Counted from the stretch's first letter, positions 46,546 to 57,276 are shown. The stretch is 64,000 nt of DNA from Helicobacter heilmannii (GCF_001283065.1 NZ_CDMK01000001.1:568768-632767); one strand, 5' to 3'. Notes: a model not told the origin generated them from the letters alone. Numbers and translations: made by a program.

Positions 46546-48861
46546 ATGAAAATAAATCGCATTTTTGGAGTCATTTTGAGAAAAGTCGCCTTGTTTTGCA
46601 GCGCAGCCCTCATATTGCATGCTATCCCCACTAAGCGTTTACAAAGAATCCAAACCACCCAACGCGTAAGCCACGAAGAGGCCCCCCTAAGCTGGCAAAG
46701 CCCGGGAGTGAAGAACTATCTAGGCAGCCGCACGGTGATTTCGCACAAGCAACTCACCCAGCAGGCCAACCAAAGCGTGGAAGAAGCCCTGCAAAATGTC
46801 CCCGGGGTGCATATCCGCAACTTCAGCGGCACGGGGGCGATGCCCAGCTTTTCGATCCGCGGCTTTGGAGGAGGCAGCCCGGGGCACAGCAACACAGGGC
46901 TAGTGTTGGTCAATGGCATCCCCATCTATGTTGCCCCCTATGCGCTCATCGGCATTTCGATCTTCCCTGTAACCTTCCAATCCGTGGATCGCATCAGCGT
47001 TACCAAGGGGGGCGAGAGTGTGCGCTATGGGCCTAATGCCTTTGGGGGGGTCATCAACATCATCACCAAGCCCATCCCCACAAAATGGAGCAACCAAATC
47101 GCTGAGCGCACCACCTTTTGGGGACGTTCTAACGGGGGCTTCATCACTTCTAGCAGTGGCCCGGCAAATAAAAGCATAGGCAACAACTTTTTATACAACA
47201 CCTACCTAAAAACGGGGGGCATGTTTAACAAATACGTGGGCATCCAAGCGCAGGCGAATTACATCACGGGGCAGGGTTTCCGTTACAACAGCCCCACAAC
47301 CATCCAAAACTACATGCTTGACGGGCTTTACCAAATCAATGAGAACAACAAAATCACGACTTACTACCAATACTATAAATTTTTCCTAACCGACCCTGGG
47401 TCCTTAGCCCCCAGTGCCTACGACACCAATCGCTTCCAAAACAACCGCCCCCACAACACCAAGAGCGGGGACGCAAACCGCTGGGGCGTGGTGTATAAAA
47501 ACTTCTTCGGCGATGAGTCTAAACTAGGCGGAGATTTCACCCTCACCTACTACGGCCATGCCATGAGTCGCGATTTCCAATTTGACTCCAACTACCTTAA
47601 TGTCAACACCAACCCCACTAGGGGGCTTGTCTACACCAACGACAACTACCCCGGCTTTTTCATCGTCAACCACGCCCGCCACTTTTTCTTAAACGCCATC
47701 GAACCCAATGTCAATTTACACATCGCCACCAAGCACTTAACCCAACATTTAAACTTCGGCCTGCGTTTCATGACCAACGACATTGTCATGGCCCCCATGC
47801 AATCTACCTGTAAAACTTTAGTTAGCGGCAAATGCCAAATGCCCCCCGCCACACCCCTTTTAAAATCTAGCCAAGACATGGACAATAACTACACCGCTTT
47901 GTATTTGAGCGACAAATTAGAGTTTTTCAAGGGCAAGTTTGTGCTCACCCCGGGCCTGCGCTACACCTTTTTAAACTATGAGCGCAAAGTGCCCCTTAAG
48001 CCCGATTACACAAGCATGCAAACCATCAAAACCCACCAAAGCGAGTGGAGTCCGGCCTTAAACATCGGTTACAAGCCTATGGATGGTTGGCTCTTTTATG
48101 GCAACTACCGCCGCAGTTTTATCCCCCCGCAAAATCGCATGATTGCGCTGTATTCGAGCAATTACAACCAACTTTTTGACGAAATGGAGTTTGGCAGCCG
48201 CTACACTTACAAAGATAAATTGAGCTTCAACGCCAATTACTTCTTAATTTTTGCCAAAAATTATTACTCAGGCGGCTACAGCCCCGGACCCGTGGATGCT
48301 AGAAGTCAGGGCGTGGAGCTAGAGCTTTACTACTCCCCCATAAGGGGGCTAAACTTGCATGTGGCCTACACCTACATTAATGCGGTGGTTACCAACAACG
48401 CCCTAGATGAAACCAAATGGTTTGAGGGCATCGTCAATCACCCCTTTGACATCAAGGGTAAGCAACTGCCCTATGTGAGCCCCCATCAATTCATTTTAGG
48501 GGCGACCTACACCTATAAATACACCACCATCGGACTGTCTAGCTACTTTTATAGCCGTGCCTACTCGTCTATGCTCAATCAAGCCCACACGCAGACGGCG
48601 TGCTTTCCCTTAAGTGGGGCTAAAACGGGGGGCGTGAGCTATGGCTGTAACAGCGTGGGGCTCTTGCCTTGGTATTGGGTGTGGAACATCCAAATCAGCC
48701 AAGTTTTTTGGAAAAGCGGGCGGCACAAGATTGTGGGCAGCTTGCAAGTGAATAATATTTTTGACATGAAATACTACTTTAGGGGCATTGGCACCAGCCC
48801 CACAGGCTACCAGCCAGCACCTGGCCGCTCAGTTACGGCGTATTTGAGCTACGAGTTTTAA
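46546..48861 (+). CDS. TonB-dependent outer membrane receptor, FecA-like
   Basis: A 771-residue receptor for iron complexes or similar nutrients. After a signal peptide (residues 1-26), the plug domain shows VEEALQNVPGVHIRNFSGTG, SFSIRGFGGGSPG, VLVNGIPIYVAPYALIG and VTKGGESVRYGPNAFGGVIN. A 22-strand barrel ends in PGRSVTAYLSYEF with terminal Phe. The plug resembles the FecA-type receptors of Helicobacter (ferric dicitrate; in H. pylori FecA3 is nickel-linked), but substrate cannot be assigned. I start at 46546, which places the signal peptide correctly. It begins 16 bp after the small outer membrane protein gene, so they may be cotranscribed. No Fur box was seen before the pair. Confidence 0.88.
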   Translation: MKINRIFGVILRKVALFCSAALILHAIPTKRLQRIQTTQRVSHEEAPLSWQSPGVKNYLGSRTVISHKQLTQQANQSVEEALQNVPGVHIRNFSGTGAMPSFSIRGFGGGSPGHSNTGLVLVNGIPIYVAPYALIGISIFPVTFQSVDRISVTKGGESVRYGPNAFGGVINIITKPIPTKWSNQIAERTTFWGRSNGGFITSSSGPANKSIGNNFLYNTYLKTGGMFNKYVGIQAQANYITGQGFRYNSPTTIQNYMLDGLYQINENNKITTYYQYYKFFLTDPGSLAPSAYDTNRFQNNRPHNTKSGDANRWGVVYKNFFGDESKLGGDFTLTYYGHAMSRDFQFDSNYLNVNTNPTRGLVYTNDNYPGFFIVNHARHFFLNAIEPNVNLHIATKHLTQHLNFGLRFMTNDIVMAPMQSTCKTLVSGKCQMPPATPLLKSSQDMDNNYTALYLSDKLEFFKGKFVLTPGLRYTFLNYERKVPLKPDYTSMQTIKTHQSEWSPALNIGYKPMDGWLFYGNYRRSFIPPQNRMIALYSSNYNQLFDEMEFGSRYTYKDKLSFNANYFLIFAKNYYSGGYSPGPVDARSQGVELELYYSPIRGLNLHVAYTYINAVVTNNALDETKWFEGIVNHPFDIKGKQLPYVSPHQFILGATYTYKYTTIGLSSYFYSRAYSSMLNQAHTQTACFPLSGAKTGGVSYGCNSVGLLPWYWVWNIQISQVFWKSGRHKIVGSLQVNNIFDMKYYFRGIGTSPTGYQPAPGRSVTAYLSYEF

Positions 48862-48886
48862 AGCGCAAGAATAGCGCAAAATCAGC

Positions 48887-48892
48887 TATAAT
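48887..48892 (+). promoter_or_regulatory. -10 box for the HIT-nifS-DUF3972 operon
   Basis: TATAAT in CAGCTATAATAAAC, 25 bp before the GTG start; AAAGG lies between as the Shine-Dalgarno. Confidence 0.6.
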
Positions 48893-48916
48893 AAACAGAA
48901 ATTCTAAAGGTTTTGT

Positions 48917-49252
48917 GTGGCAAATGTGTTTGAAAAAATCGTGGCTGGAGAAATCCCCTGCCAAAAAGTCCTAGAAAACGCCCAATTTTTGGCGTTTCAC
49001 GACATCAACCCAGTAGCCCCCGTGCATGTGCTGGTGATTCCCAAGGTTTGCGTAAAGGATTTTAACGCCGCTAGCCCCGAGCTCTTGGCCCAAATGAGCG
49101 GCTTTATTTTAGAGGTCGTGGAGAAACTAGGGATCAAAGAGAGCGGGTATCGGCTCATCACCAATGTTGGCAGCGATGGCGGACAAGAAGTCCCCCACTT
49201 GCATTTTCACATTTTAGGGGGCGCAAAGCTTGCATGGCCAAAACTCTTTTAG
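48917..49252 (+). CDS. HIT-family nucleotide hydrolase
   Basis: A 111-residue HINT-type protein that hydrolyses nucleoside phosphoramidates in relatives. The opening VFEKIVAGEIPCQKVLENAQ and the histidine triad in VPHLHFHILGG define the family. The start is a GTG with AAAGG upstream, behind a TATAAT. It overlaps the next gene by 19 bp. The set HIT - NifS-like - DUF3972 equals H. pylori HP0404-HP0406. Confidence 0.93.
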   Translation: MANVFEKIVAGEIPCQKVLENAQFLAFHDINPVAPVHVLVIPKVCVKDFNAASPELLAQMSGFILEVVEKLGIKESGYRLITNVGSDGGQEVPHLHFHILGGAKLAWPKLF

Positions 49253-50610
49253 ACAAAGCCCAAGATAAGTTTTTAAACAGCATTTTTGCCCCCCTTCTGC
49301 CTGAAGGGAGCAAACAAGAGCAACTGGAGCACATCCGCCAAAGCGTGGTGCTTAAAAGTGGGGCGCGCTACTTTGATTGGACGGCTTCGGGCTTAGCTTC
49401 TACTTTAGTGGAAAAACGGGTGGCTAAGCTCTTGCCCTACTATGCCAACGCCCACTCTGGCATGTCTAAACACGCCCATTTAATGGACTTGGTCTATTTA
49501 CACTGCAAGGAAAACATCCGTAAATTTTTGGGGCTGAGTGAGGACTTTTTGGTGCTCAGTGCCGGTTTTGGGGCGAGCTATGCTATTAAACGGCTGCAAG
49601 AGATTTTAGGCATCTACTTGCCCCCCAAGAGCCGCCAAAGGCTAGGCGAGCTGCAGGGGCTCAACTTGCCTAAAGTCATCGTGGGACCCTACGAGCACCA
49701 TTCTAATGAAGTGAGCTGGCGAGAGGGGTTGTGTGAGGTGGTGCGCGTTAAACTCGATGAAATGGGGCTATTCTGCCTAGAGGACTTTGCCAAACTCTTA
49801 GAAGCACACCCCAAAGAGCGTCCTTTAATCGTGTCCGTAGGGGCAGCGTCCAATGTAACCGGCCTCATTGTGCCCTTTGAACAAATTGCTAAACTTTGTC
49901 AAACACACAACGCCCTTTTAGCCTTTGACTTGGCCGCCTTTGCCCCGCATGACAACTTAGGCCCCATCCCGCTAGACGCATGCTTTGTGGCGACGCATAA
50001 ATTTTTAGGCGGGGTGGGCAGTTGTGGGCTTTTGGCGTTGAAAAAATCGCTCATTGACACGAGCCTACCCCCCAGCTTTAGCGGCGGGGGCGTGGTGTCC
50101 TATGTGAGCCGCAGCACCCACGAATACATCACAGACCCGCACTTGCGCGAAGAAGTGGGCACTTATGCGCTCATCCCCCTTTTAAGGGCGGCTTTAGCCT
50201 TACAATTAAGAAACGAGCTAGGCACAAGTTACATTAGCCGTAGAGAGAGCATGCTCACTAAAGTCTTCATGCAGGGCTTGCAAGACATCCCCGCTTTAAA
50301 CATTTACGGCTCTTTGCAGGCCAAAAGGGTGGGTAATGTGGCGTTTAATGCGATCGGGGTTTCTTGCTATGACTTAGCCCCCCTACTTAGCTACACCTAT
50401 GGCATTGAAACGCGGGCGGGCTGCTCGTGCGCCGGGCCTTATGGGCACGATTTATTGGGCCTGCAGGATAGCCGTTTTTGCACGCTCAAAGCCAAGGGGC
50501 AGACCCCGGGGTGGCTACGCGTGAGTTTGCACTACACCCACAGCCTTGAAGACCTAGACCATCTCTTAGACAGACTCCAAAAGGCGGTTAAAACTTTGCG
50601 CGGAGGTTGA
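49234..50610 (+). CDS. Class V aminotransferase, NifS/SufS-like
   Basis: A 458-residue PLP enzyme of the cysteine desulfurase group. The PLP lysine is in CFVATHKFLGGVGSCG, and the substrate side has VGPYEHHSNEVSWREG and AFDLAAFAPHDN. A cysteine in ETRAGCSCAGPYG near residue 400 corresponds to the reactive Cys of SufS-type desulfurases. The extended N-terminus (YFDWTASGLASTLVEKRV) is typical of the HP0405-like subgroup, whose sulfur acceptor is unknown. It is distinct from the main NifS used for Fe-S assembly in Helicobacter. It is followed 2 bp on by the DUF3972 gene. Confidence 0.85.
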   Translation: MAKTLLDKAQDKFLNSIFAPLLPEGSKQEQLEHIRQSVVLKSGARYFDWTASGLASTLVEKRVAKLLPYYANAHSGMSKHAHLMDLVYLHCKENIRKFLGLSEDFLVLSAGFGASYAIKRLQEILGIYLPPKSRQRLGELQGLNLPKVIVGPYEHHSNEVSWREGLCEVVRVKLDEMGLFCLEDFAKLLEAHPKERPLIVSVGAASNVTGLIVPFEQIAKLCQTHNALLAFDLAAFAPHDNLGPIPLDACFVATHKFLGGVGSCGLLALKKSLIDTSLPPSFSGGGVVSYVSRSTHEYITDPHLREEVGTYALIPLLRAALALQLRNELGTSYISRRESMLTKVFMQGLQDIPALNIYGSLQAKRVGNVAFNAIGVSCYDLAPLLSYTYGIETRAGCSCAGPYGHDLLGLQDSRFCTLKAKGQTPGWLRVSLHYTHSLEDLDHLLDRLQKAVKTLRGG

Positions 50611-50612
50611 AG

Positions 50613-51125
50613 ATGGACAAACAACCCGAGAAAACTTGGATTGAGTTAGACGAATTTGTTGCTGTATCTAAACTGCCTAAAGAGCGGGTGCTAGCACTCA
50701 TACAAGATCAAAGCATCGACAGCAAGCATGACGCTGAAAAAATTTGGGTGGATTTACACAGCGCGGCGCAAATTTTAGCTAAAAGGGGGAGTGGAAAAAG
50801 CCTAGTGGCGGCTAAGGCAGGTTATCCTACCCTACTAGAAAACACCCCCACAGACCCCGTCTATGTGGAAAAGACCATCAACACTATTTTAAGTCTGCAC
50901 GATAAAGTCGTGGGGGCTAAAGATGAGACCATCGCCGCCTACAAGAACGAAAACACCCTGCTTAAAGAAGCTCTGATCTCCATGCAAGAAATCTACGATG
51001 AGGACAAAAAAACCATTGCCCTACTGCAAGAAGAGTTAGATAGGGTGCGCGAAGAGGTGGAGTTTATGAAGCGCAAATACCGCCTCATGTGGGGCAAGGT
51101 GACGGACATGGGGAATTTGAAGTGA
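50613..51125 (+). CDS. DUF3972 coiled-coil protein
   Basis: A 170-residue acidic protein conserved in epsilonproteobacteria (HP0406 type, DUF3972). The N-terminal half (WIELDEFVAVSKLPKERVLA) looks like a small helix-turn-helix or MerR-like fold, and the C-terminal 80 residues are a coiled coil (NENTLLKEALISMQEIYDED, ALLQEELDRVREEVEFMKRK). No function is known. The ATG at 50613 has GGAGGT, formed by the end of the previous gene, 6 nt upstream. Last gene of the HIT-nifS-DUF3972 set. Confidence 0.8.
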   Translation: MDKQPEKTWIELDEFVAVSKLPKERVLALIQDQSIDSKHDAEKIWVDLHSAAQILAKRGSGKSLVAAKAGYPTLLENTPTDPVYVEKTINTILSLHDKVVGAKDETIAAYKNENTLLKEALISMQEIYDEDKKTIALLQEELDRVREEVEFMKRKYRLMWGKVTDMGNLK

Positions 51126-51430
51126 CTCGCCTTGCTTGGTTCATTTGAGGGGCAACTCTTAAGCTGTGGCAATCTTGTGGCGGCAAAACGATCTCTTGCC
51201 TTGGGTTTTTGAGTGTGGAGCGATTGGTTTTGTGGTTGCCCCCCAAATATCTACCTAAGCCATCCATGAGAGCCAAGCCAAACCATATAACCAAGCCCCA
51301 AACCATTTGAACTAAAAAAGCATTGAAGCGAGCGGTGCCAAGCCCTAAAGGTGCAGAGGGGAGAGAGGGGCTAGCCCTTTGATTTTTAAGCCCCACTATC
51401 CTAGCATGACCCTTATGCTAAAGGCAACAC
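51126..51430. other. Non-coding or decayed stretch
   Basis: No credible gene. On the minus strand one short hydrophobic stretch (FLVQMVWGLVIWFGLALMDG) might be left from a membrane protein, but the rest of that frame has no family resemblance. Confidence 0.4.
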
Positions 51431-52454
51431 ATGAACACAGCAAAAACAGAACTTGATTAGAGCCAAACTTAAAGCCAGTGTCTCTTGGGTTTTAAACCCT
51501 TTTAGAAAATATTCTACTTCTAAAGCTTTGCGCAAAATGGAGCAATCCGCCATCCTCTTCGCCCAAATTCTCAGCTTGCAACACCGCCAGCTTTATATGG
51601 GGGTGGGGGGGTGAGATCGACATCCGCGATTTCGAGTTCAGTGTGTCTTCGCAAAATGGCGAAGATGGGATTTTAGATTGTCTCATTGAAGTTTTGGGGT
51701 TGGATAGTCCCGATTCTACCTACCCACGGGCATTTATTGAGTTTGGTGTGCAGGATTACACCGAATCCAACACCTGCTTTTTATTGCAAAAGCGCAATTT
51801 TATTGGGCTTGTGATAGACGGAAGCGTTGCAAACATTCAGTGCATTAGGGGGCAGGATATTTTTTGTTTTTATGACCTAGAGGCTTGGTGTACCTTCATC
51901 ACCAAAGAGAACATTAATGGGCCTTAAAAGACTACTTACAATCTAGAAAACTCGACAATGTGACGGTGTTCAGCCTTGACATCGATGGGGTGGATTATTT
52001 TGCTTGGGAGGCCATCACTTGTATCCAGCCCGCCATTGTCATCATCGAATTTACGCCGTTTTTTGTCCGGATTTGTGTGCGAGTGTGCCCTACCGTCCTG
52101 ATTTTGAGTGCTACAAGGCGCATTACAGCGGGTTGCATTTTGGTGCGAGCAATCCAAGCCTTGATCGCTTTAGGGCAATAAAAGGGTTATATATTCGTGG
52201 GGTGCGATAAAAGAGGTGTGAATATGTTTTTTATCCACAATTCTTTAACATCTAAAGCTAAATTCAAAATCGCCCCCCTGCAAGAGTATTGCGATGGCCA
52301 CCATTGCCACCAAAGCTGCGATGCTAAGGGCGTGCCTACTTTTTTAAGCAAAGATGCGCGCTTTACACTTATCAAGCATTTACCTTTGTACCGTGTGAAG
52401 TCTCAGCTAGCTCTTTTGATTTTTAAGCCCTTGTATGTAATAGTGTTTAGATAA
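51431..52454 (+). pseudogene. FkbM-type methyltransferase gene, multiply frameshifted
   Basis: Pieces in alternating frames rebuild a FkbM-domain methyltransferase of the kind found among surface-polysaccharide genes. They read LNPFRKYSTSKALRKMEQSA (51500s), then EIDIRDFEFSVSSQNGEDGI, FIEFGVQDYTESNTCFLLQK and YDLEAWCTFITKENIN (51620-51920), then VTVFSLDIDGVDYFAWEAIT, then RPDFECYKAHYSGLHFGASN, then CDKRGVNMFFIHNSL with a C-terminal tail to 52454. Breaks occur at a G7 run (51605-51611; six Gs would restore frame), near 51920, near 52060 and near 52195. One tract alone could be a phase switch, but four breaks mean the gene is dead. Confidence 0.75.
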
Positions 52455-52463
52455 AGGGAGCCT

Positions 52464-55400
52464 ATGCAAAACTATACCCACCTACACCTACACACCGAAT
52501 ACTCTTTACTCGATGGCGCAAACAAGATCAAAGTTTTGGCCAAAAAGATCAAAGAGCTGGGCATGACCAGTGTGAGCATGACCGACCATGGCAATATGTT
52601 TGGCGCAATTGACTTTTATACATGCATGAAAAAAGAGGGGATCAAGCCCATCATCGGCATCGAAACCTACCTGCACAACGCCGAAAAGTTAAACGACAAG
52701 CAATCCCGCCAGCGCTTCCACCTATGCCTATACGCTAAGGACCAAGAGGGTTACCAAAATCTTATGTATTTGAGCTCCCAAGCCTTTTTAGAGGGATTTT
52801 ACTACTACCCCCGCATCAACAAGAAAATCTTAAGGGAACGCTCTAAGGGGCTGGTTTGCTCAAGCGCATGTTTGCAGGGTGAGATCAACTGGCATTTAAA
52901 CGACCAAAACCCACGCAATAAGAAATTCGGTGCAAAAGGCTATGAAGAGGCCAAGCGCATCGCGCTAGAATACCAAGACATCTTCGGGGACGATTTTTAT
53001 ATGGAGATTATGCGCCATGGCATCGCCGATCAGCTTGCCATTGATGAGCAAGTCATTAGACTCTCTAAAGAAACGGGCATTAAGATCATCGCCACAAACG
53101 ACACCCACTACACCAACAAAGAGGACGCAAGAGCCCAGGAGGTCGCCATGTGTGTGGCGATGGGCAAGACCTTAAACGACACCGAACGGCTCAAACACTC
53201 CGTGCATGAGTTTTACATCAAAACCCCCGAAGAAATGGCAAGGCTCTTTGCAGATATCCCTGAAGCCCTAGCACACACCCAAGAGATCGCCGACAAATGC
53301 CATTTGGAGATTGATCTTAAAAACGACACCAATCCCCCCACCCCTCCCCGCTTTAAATTCACCAAAGAATACGCCAAGGCGGAGGGGCTAGACTTTGTAG
53401 ACGATAAAGCTTACTTCGCCTACAAGGCAAGAAGGGGGCTACAAAAACGCCTAGAGATTGTAGAACCTAACCAACACGCGCGCTATACAGAGCGCCTAGA
53501 ATACGAAATTAAAGTCATCAGCGATATGAAGTTTGCGGGCTATATGCTGATTGTGTGGGATTTTATCCGCCACGCCAGAGAGAACAACATCCCCGTGGGA
53601 CCGGGGCGAGGCAGTGCGGCGGGTAGTTTGGTCGCCTTTTGTTTGCAAATCACCAACATAGACCCGCTTAAATACGATCTCTTGTTTGAGCGCTTTTTAA
53701 ATCCCGAGCGGGTGAGTATGCCCGATATTGACACCGACTTTTGCCAAAGACGGCGGGGCGAAATGCTGGATTACATGATTGCCAAATACGGCAAGTACAA
53801 TGTTGCTCAGGTGATCACCTTCAATAAAATGCTGGCTAAGGGAGTGATCCGCGATGTCGCCCGGGTGCTGGACATGCCCTACAAGCAAGCCGATGAAATG
53901 GCAAAGCTCATCCCCAATCGGCTCGGAATCAGCCTGCAAGAAGCCTTTGAGCTCGAGCCTAAAATCCAAGCCTTGATTGAAAGCAACCCTTTAGCCAAGC
54001 AGGTTTGGGATTTTTCCTTGCGCCTAGAGAATTTAAACCGCTCGGCGGGCAAGCACGCAGCGGCACTGGTGGTGGATAGCGAGCGGGAGTTGTGGTATAA
54101 ATCCCCCCTTTACATGAGCGAGCGCACAGGAGGCATTGTGACGCAATACTCTATGAAATACCTAGAGGCGATCGATCTTATTAAGTTTGACTTCTTGGGA
54201 CTGAAGACGCTCACCGTGATCCACGATACCCTAAAGATCATTGAAAAATACAGCCACGAGCAGATTGACTTTTTGAGCGTAGATATGGACGACTCGAAAG
54301 TCTATGCCACGATCCAAGAGGGCAACACGGTGGGCATCTTCCAAATCGAGTCGGGCATGTTTCAAACCTTAAACAAACGGCTACGCCCCTCCAATTTTGA
54401 GGACATCATCGCCATCATCGCGCTTGGCCGCCCCGGACCTATGGAGTCTGGCATGGTAGATGACTTTGTCAATCGCAAGCATGGCAATGCTCCGATCACC
54501 TATATGTTTGACGCGCTCGAGCCCATTTTGCGCCCCACTTATGGGACGATCGTGTACCAAGAGCAGGTCATGCAGATTGTGCAAACCATTGCGGGCTTTT
54601 CCTTGGGCGAAGCAGATTTGATCCGCCGTGCAATGGGTAAGAAAGACGCACAAATCATGGCGGATAACAAAGCGAAATTTGTGCAAGGGGCGATCAACAA
54701 CCACTTTGATGGCCAAAAGGCGGGCGAGCTGTTTGATTTGATTGTGAAATTTGCCGGCTATGGCTTTAACAAGTCGCACTCGGCCGCTTATGCGATGCTG
54801 ACCTTCCAAACCGCCTATTTAAAAACCCACTACAAGCACGAGTTCATGGCAGCGATGCTCAGCAGCGAATGCCGCCACATTGAATCGGTCGCCTACTATG
54901 TAGAGGAGGCAAGCTCTATGGGCATTGAGGTGGCGCGCCCCCATGTCAACACTTCCGATGTACAATTCAAGGTGCAAGATAAGGAGGGTAAGAAATACAT
55001 TGTCTTTGGGCTAGAAGCGATCAAGGGAGCGGGCGAGGGGCCATTAGGCACTTTGGTGGAAATCCGTGAAAAACATGGCAATTTTACCAGCCTAGAGGAT
55101 TTGATCAGCAAAATCGATTTTTCAAGGTTTAGTAAGCGCATTTTAGAGCCTTTGGTGAAATCAGGGAGTTTAGATGGACTAGGCTACAACCGCCGCACCA
55201 TGCTAGAAAACCTAGATGTGATTTGCGATGAAGGGCGCAGAAAGGACAAGAGCAATGCACAGATGAGCGTGGGGCTGTTTGCTAACATGTCGAGCGAAGA
55301 GCTGGAAAAGGCGCATTTAGAGTTAGTGGAATACCCCGAGTTTGACGCGAACACGTTGCTAAATTATGAATACGAGTGCATGGGGCTTTACTTCTCAGGC

Positions 55401-56072
55401 CACCCCTTGGATGCGTTTAAAGAGCAGATCAAAAGTCTTAAAAATGTAGCTAAGAGCATGGATATCCCCCGCATGGAGGTCGGCTCGCAAGCGGTGTTCA
55501 TCGGCAAAATCTTGGATGTCAAGCGCAAAATAGGCAAAAACAGCGGAAAGCCTTATGGTGAGGCGGCGATCGTGGATTTTTCGGGGCGCTTTGAGCTCAT
55601 GCTCTTTGAAAAGCAATTAAACGCCTTGGATCAACTAGACATCAACCTACCCCTAGCCTTTAAATGCAAGATCGAGGAGCAGGAGGAGGTCGCCCGTTTG
55701 CGCCTCTTGGAGATCTTCACCTTTGAAAATATCAAGCAAGTCAAAATCCCCAAAGTGCGCTACAAAGCCCAAAAAGAGGACATAGAGGAAATCCAGCCCG
55801 TGGATGTGGTCAAAGACTTCAGCACCAATCCGAGCTCCTGCGTGATCGGGCATCAAGATGAGCAGCACATCCCCCTATCCATTGTGCTGGATACGAGCGT
55901 GTCTTTAGACTTGTTTTCTAAGCTCAAAGAGGCGGCCGCAAGCCACAAGGGCAACCGCGCCCTATCCGTGATCTTTTACGAGCAAAACAAACGCCTGCGC
56001 TTCAACACCGCCTTTAAAGTCAACACCACTATTAAAGCAAACTTTCAAACCTACCAATGGCTGGATAACTAA
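52464..56072 (+). CDS. dnaE: DNA polymerase III alpha subunit
   Basis: The replicative polymerase catalytic subunit, 1202 residues. The N-terminal PHP domain shows [19 protein letters not shown] and [14 protein letters not shown]. The polymerase core has the metal-binding [19 protein letters not shown] and the flanking [32 protein letters not shown] and [20 protein letters not shown] follow. The C-terminal OB fold ([20 protein letters not shown]) and tau-binding tail are present. AAAGGGAG precedes the ATG, and the stop overlaps the next ATG. Paired with the pseudouridine synthase as in H. pylori HP1460-HP1459. Confidence 0.98.
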   Translation: MQNYTHLHLHTEYSLLDGANKIKVLAKKIKELGMTSVSMTDHGNMFGAIDFYTCMKKEGIKPIIGIETYLHNAEKLNDKQSRQRFHLCLYAKDQEGYQNLMYLSSQAFLEGFYYYPRINKKILRERSKGLVCSSACLQGEINWHLNDQNPRNKKFGAKGYEEAKRIALEYQDIFGDDFYMEIMRHGIADQLAIDEQVIRLSKETGIKIIATNDTHYTNKEDARAQEVAMCVAMGKTLNDTERLKHSVHEFYIKTPEEMARLFADIPEALAHTQEIADKCHLEIDLKNDTNPPTPPRFKFTKEYAKAEGLDFVDDKAYFAYKARRGLQKRLEIVEPNQHARYTERLEYEIKVISDMKFAGYMLIVWDFIRHARENNIPVGPGRGSAAGSLVAFCLQITNIDPLKYDLLFERFLNPERVSMPDIDTDFCQRRRGEMLDYMIAKYGKYNVAQVITFNKMLAKGVIRDVARVLDMPYKQADEMAKLIPNRLGISLQEAFELEPKIQALIESNPLAKQVWDFSLRLENLNRSAGKHAAALVVDSERELWYKSPLYMSERTGGIVTQYSMKYLEAIDLIKFDFLGLKTLTVIHDTLKIIEKYSHEQIDFLSVDMDDSKVYATIQEGNTVGIFQIESGMFQTLNKRLRPSNFEDIIAIIALGRPGPMESGMVDDFVNRKHGNAPITYMFDALEPILRPTYGTIVYQEQVMQIVQTIAGFSLGEADLIRRAMGKKDAQIMADNKAKFVQGAINNHFDGQKAGELFDLIVKFAGYGFNKSHSAAYAMLTFQTAYLKTHYKHEFMAAMLSSECRHIESVAYYVEEASSMGIEVARPHVNTSDVQFKVQDKEGKKYIVFGLEAIKGAGEGPLGTLVEIREKHGNFTSLEDLISKIDFSRFSKRILEPLVKSGSLDGLGYNRRTMLENLDVICDEGRRKDKSNAQMSVGLFANMSSEELEKAHLELVEYPEFDANTLLNYEYECMGLYFSGHPLDAFKEQIKSLKNVAKSMDIPRMEVGSQAVFIGKILDVKRKIGKNSGKPYGEAAIVDFSGRFELMLFEKQLNALDQLDINLPLAFKCKIEEQEEVARLRLLEIFTFENIKQVKIPKVRYKAQKEDIEEIQPVDVVKDFSTNPSSCVIGHQDEQHIPLSIVLDTSVSLDLFSKLKEAAASHKGNRALSVIFYEQNKRLRFNTAFKVNTTIKANFQTYQWLDN

Positions 56073-56836
56073 TGCGTTTAAACCAATTTTTAGCCCACAA
56101 CATCCCCTGTTCGCGCCGCGCCGCCGATGCCCTGATCGCCCAGGGGCGGGTGAAGATCAAGCACACCAAAGCCACCTTCACCACGCCCTTTGCTCCCCAC
56201 GATAAAATCTTTATCGATGGTAAGTTGCTACGGGTGAAAGAGCAAGAGCACTACACCGTGATCGCTTATCACAAGCCCAAGGGCGAGCTGGTGAGCCATA
56301 GGGACGATCGGGGGCGCAAGGTCATTTTTAACAGCTTGGATAAAAAGTTCGGGCACTTCACCCCCATAGGGCGGCTCGACTACGCGTCCATGGGGCTCTT
56401 GCTTTTAAGCGATAGTAAAAAAGTCGTGGATGCCTTAATGCATAGCCGCTTGGATCGCACCTATTTGGTGAAAATCAATGGGAGCGTGACGCAGGCCATG
56501 CTGGAGGCTTTTGAGATGGGCTTAGAGAGCACAAACAAGGAGGGCGCACATGAAAAAAGCCGTCTAGAGAGCATCCACATCGACCCCATGCAGGCGGTGG
56601 TGCTCAAAAGCAGCCGCAATTACTCTAAGCTCAAACTCACCTTGCAAGAGGGGCGAAACCGCGAATTGCGTCGCTTTTTCGGACATTTTAAACGCGAAGT
56701 GTTGGACTTAAAGCGGGTTGCCTTTGGCTTCGTGTCCTTAAACGCCTTGCCTGTGGGTAAAACCCGCTATTTAAACTCAAAAGAATACAAACATTTACAC
56801 GCCTTTTTAAACCAATTAGGAGAAGATAATGGATAA
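56072..56836 (+). CDS. rluB: Pseudouridine synthase, RsuA/RluB family
   Basis: A 254-residue enzyme modifying uridine in rRNA, probably 23S. An N-terminal S4 RNA-binding domain ([20 protein letters not shown]) precedes the catalytic domain with YHKPKGELVSHRDDRGRKVI, the catalytic Asp in GRLDYASMGLLLLSDS, and LQEGRNRELRRFFGH. The name rluB is by family; RluE/F-type specificity cannot be excluded. The ATG shares one base with the dnaE stop (TAATG). Confidence 0.85.
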   Translation: MRLNQFLAHNIPCSRRAADALIAQGRVKIKHTKATFTTPFAPHDKIFIDGKLLRVKEQEHYTVIAYHKPKGELVSHRDDRGRKVIFNSLDKKFGHFTPIGRLDYASMGLLLLSDSKKVVDALMHSRLDRTYLVKINGSVTQAMLEAFEMGLESTNKEGAHEKSRLESIHIDPMQAVVLKSSRNYSKLKLTLQEGRNRELRRFFGHFKREVLDLKRVAFGFVSLNALPVGKTRYLNSKEYKHLHAFLNQLGEDNG

Positions 56837-56897
56837 GACTTGGGTTAAATGTGGCAAATCCTTGAAATGTTGCACTTGTGGAGTGCGTCTGTTCTAG
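56829..56897 (+). CDS. Possible 22-residue Cys-rich peptide
   Basis: An ATG overlapping the rluB stop, with AGGAG 6 nt upstream, opens a 22-codon frame, MDKTWVKCGKSLKCCTCGVR plus LF, with four Cys. It may be a real micropeptide or the surviving front of a lost gene. The following 230 bp, which include another ribosome-binding site and a 7-codon frame at about 56962, look like debris. Confidence 0.3.
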   Translation: MDKTWVKCGKSLKCCTCGVRLF

Positions 56898-57132
56898 TAC
56901 TTAAGATACAAAAAACTAAAAACCAGCGTTATTTTGCACAAATCCTTGAGGAGAAGTAGACATGAAAAGAATGAACATCGTTTAATCAATGCACCCACCG
57001 CCTTTGCTCTAACGCCCTATGCCAGTGCCTAGCCCTTAAATTTTGCAGTGTCTCTCATGCCAAGTACATTTTTCAAACCCAGCCAAATTAGCAACCGCGC
57101 CCTAAACCCCCTAGCTTTAGTTATTGTAGAGT

Positions 57133-57276
57133 ATGTCAAACACGCAGTCGCAGCAAGTGGAGAACATTGCTCAGCAGGGTTTGCAAGATTTGGAGACCAT
57201 CCAAAAGCAGATCGATGAAGTCAAAGTCCACATCAACGAGAACAAGGAACTCATCCACCGCTTGAATTTTAGCTAA
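57133..57276 (+). CDS. Small coiled-coil protein (47 residues)
   Basis: A 47-residue frame (MSNTQSQQVENIAQQGLQDL...) whose whole length is one amphipathic helix with heptad spacing of Ile/Leu/Val, ending HRLNFS. Codon use and composition are gene-like. There is no strong Shine-Dalgarno (GTAGAG just before the ATG). It lies just upstream of the rpsL promoter. I do not recognise a family; such short helical proteins often bind a partner. Confidence 0.5.
   Translation: MSNTQSQQVENIAQQGLQDLETIQKQIDEVKVHINENKELIHRLNFS

Noticed and set aside
54381..54809. Open frame of 142 codons antisense to dnaE
   Set aside because: Shadow of a highly conserved gene; no ribosome-binding site or family resemblance.
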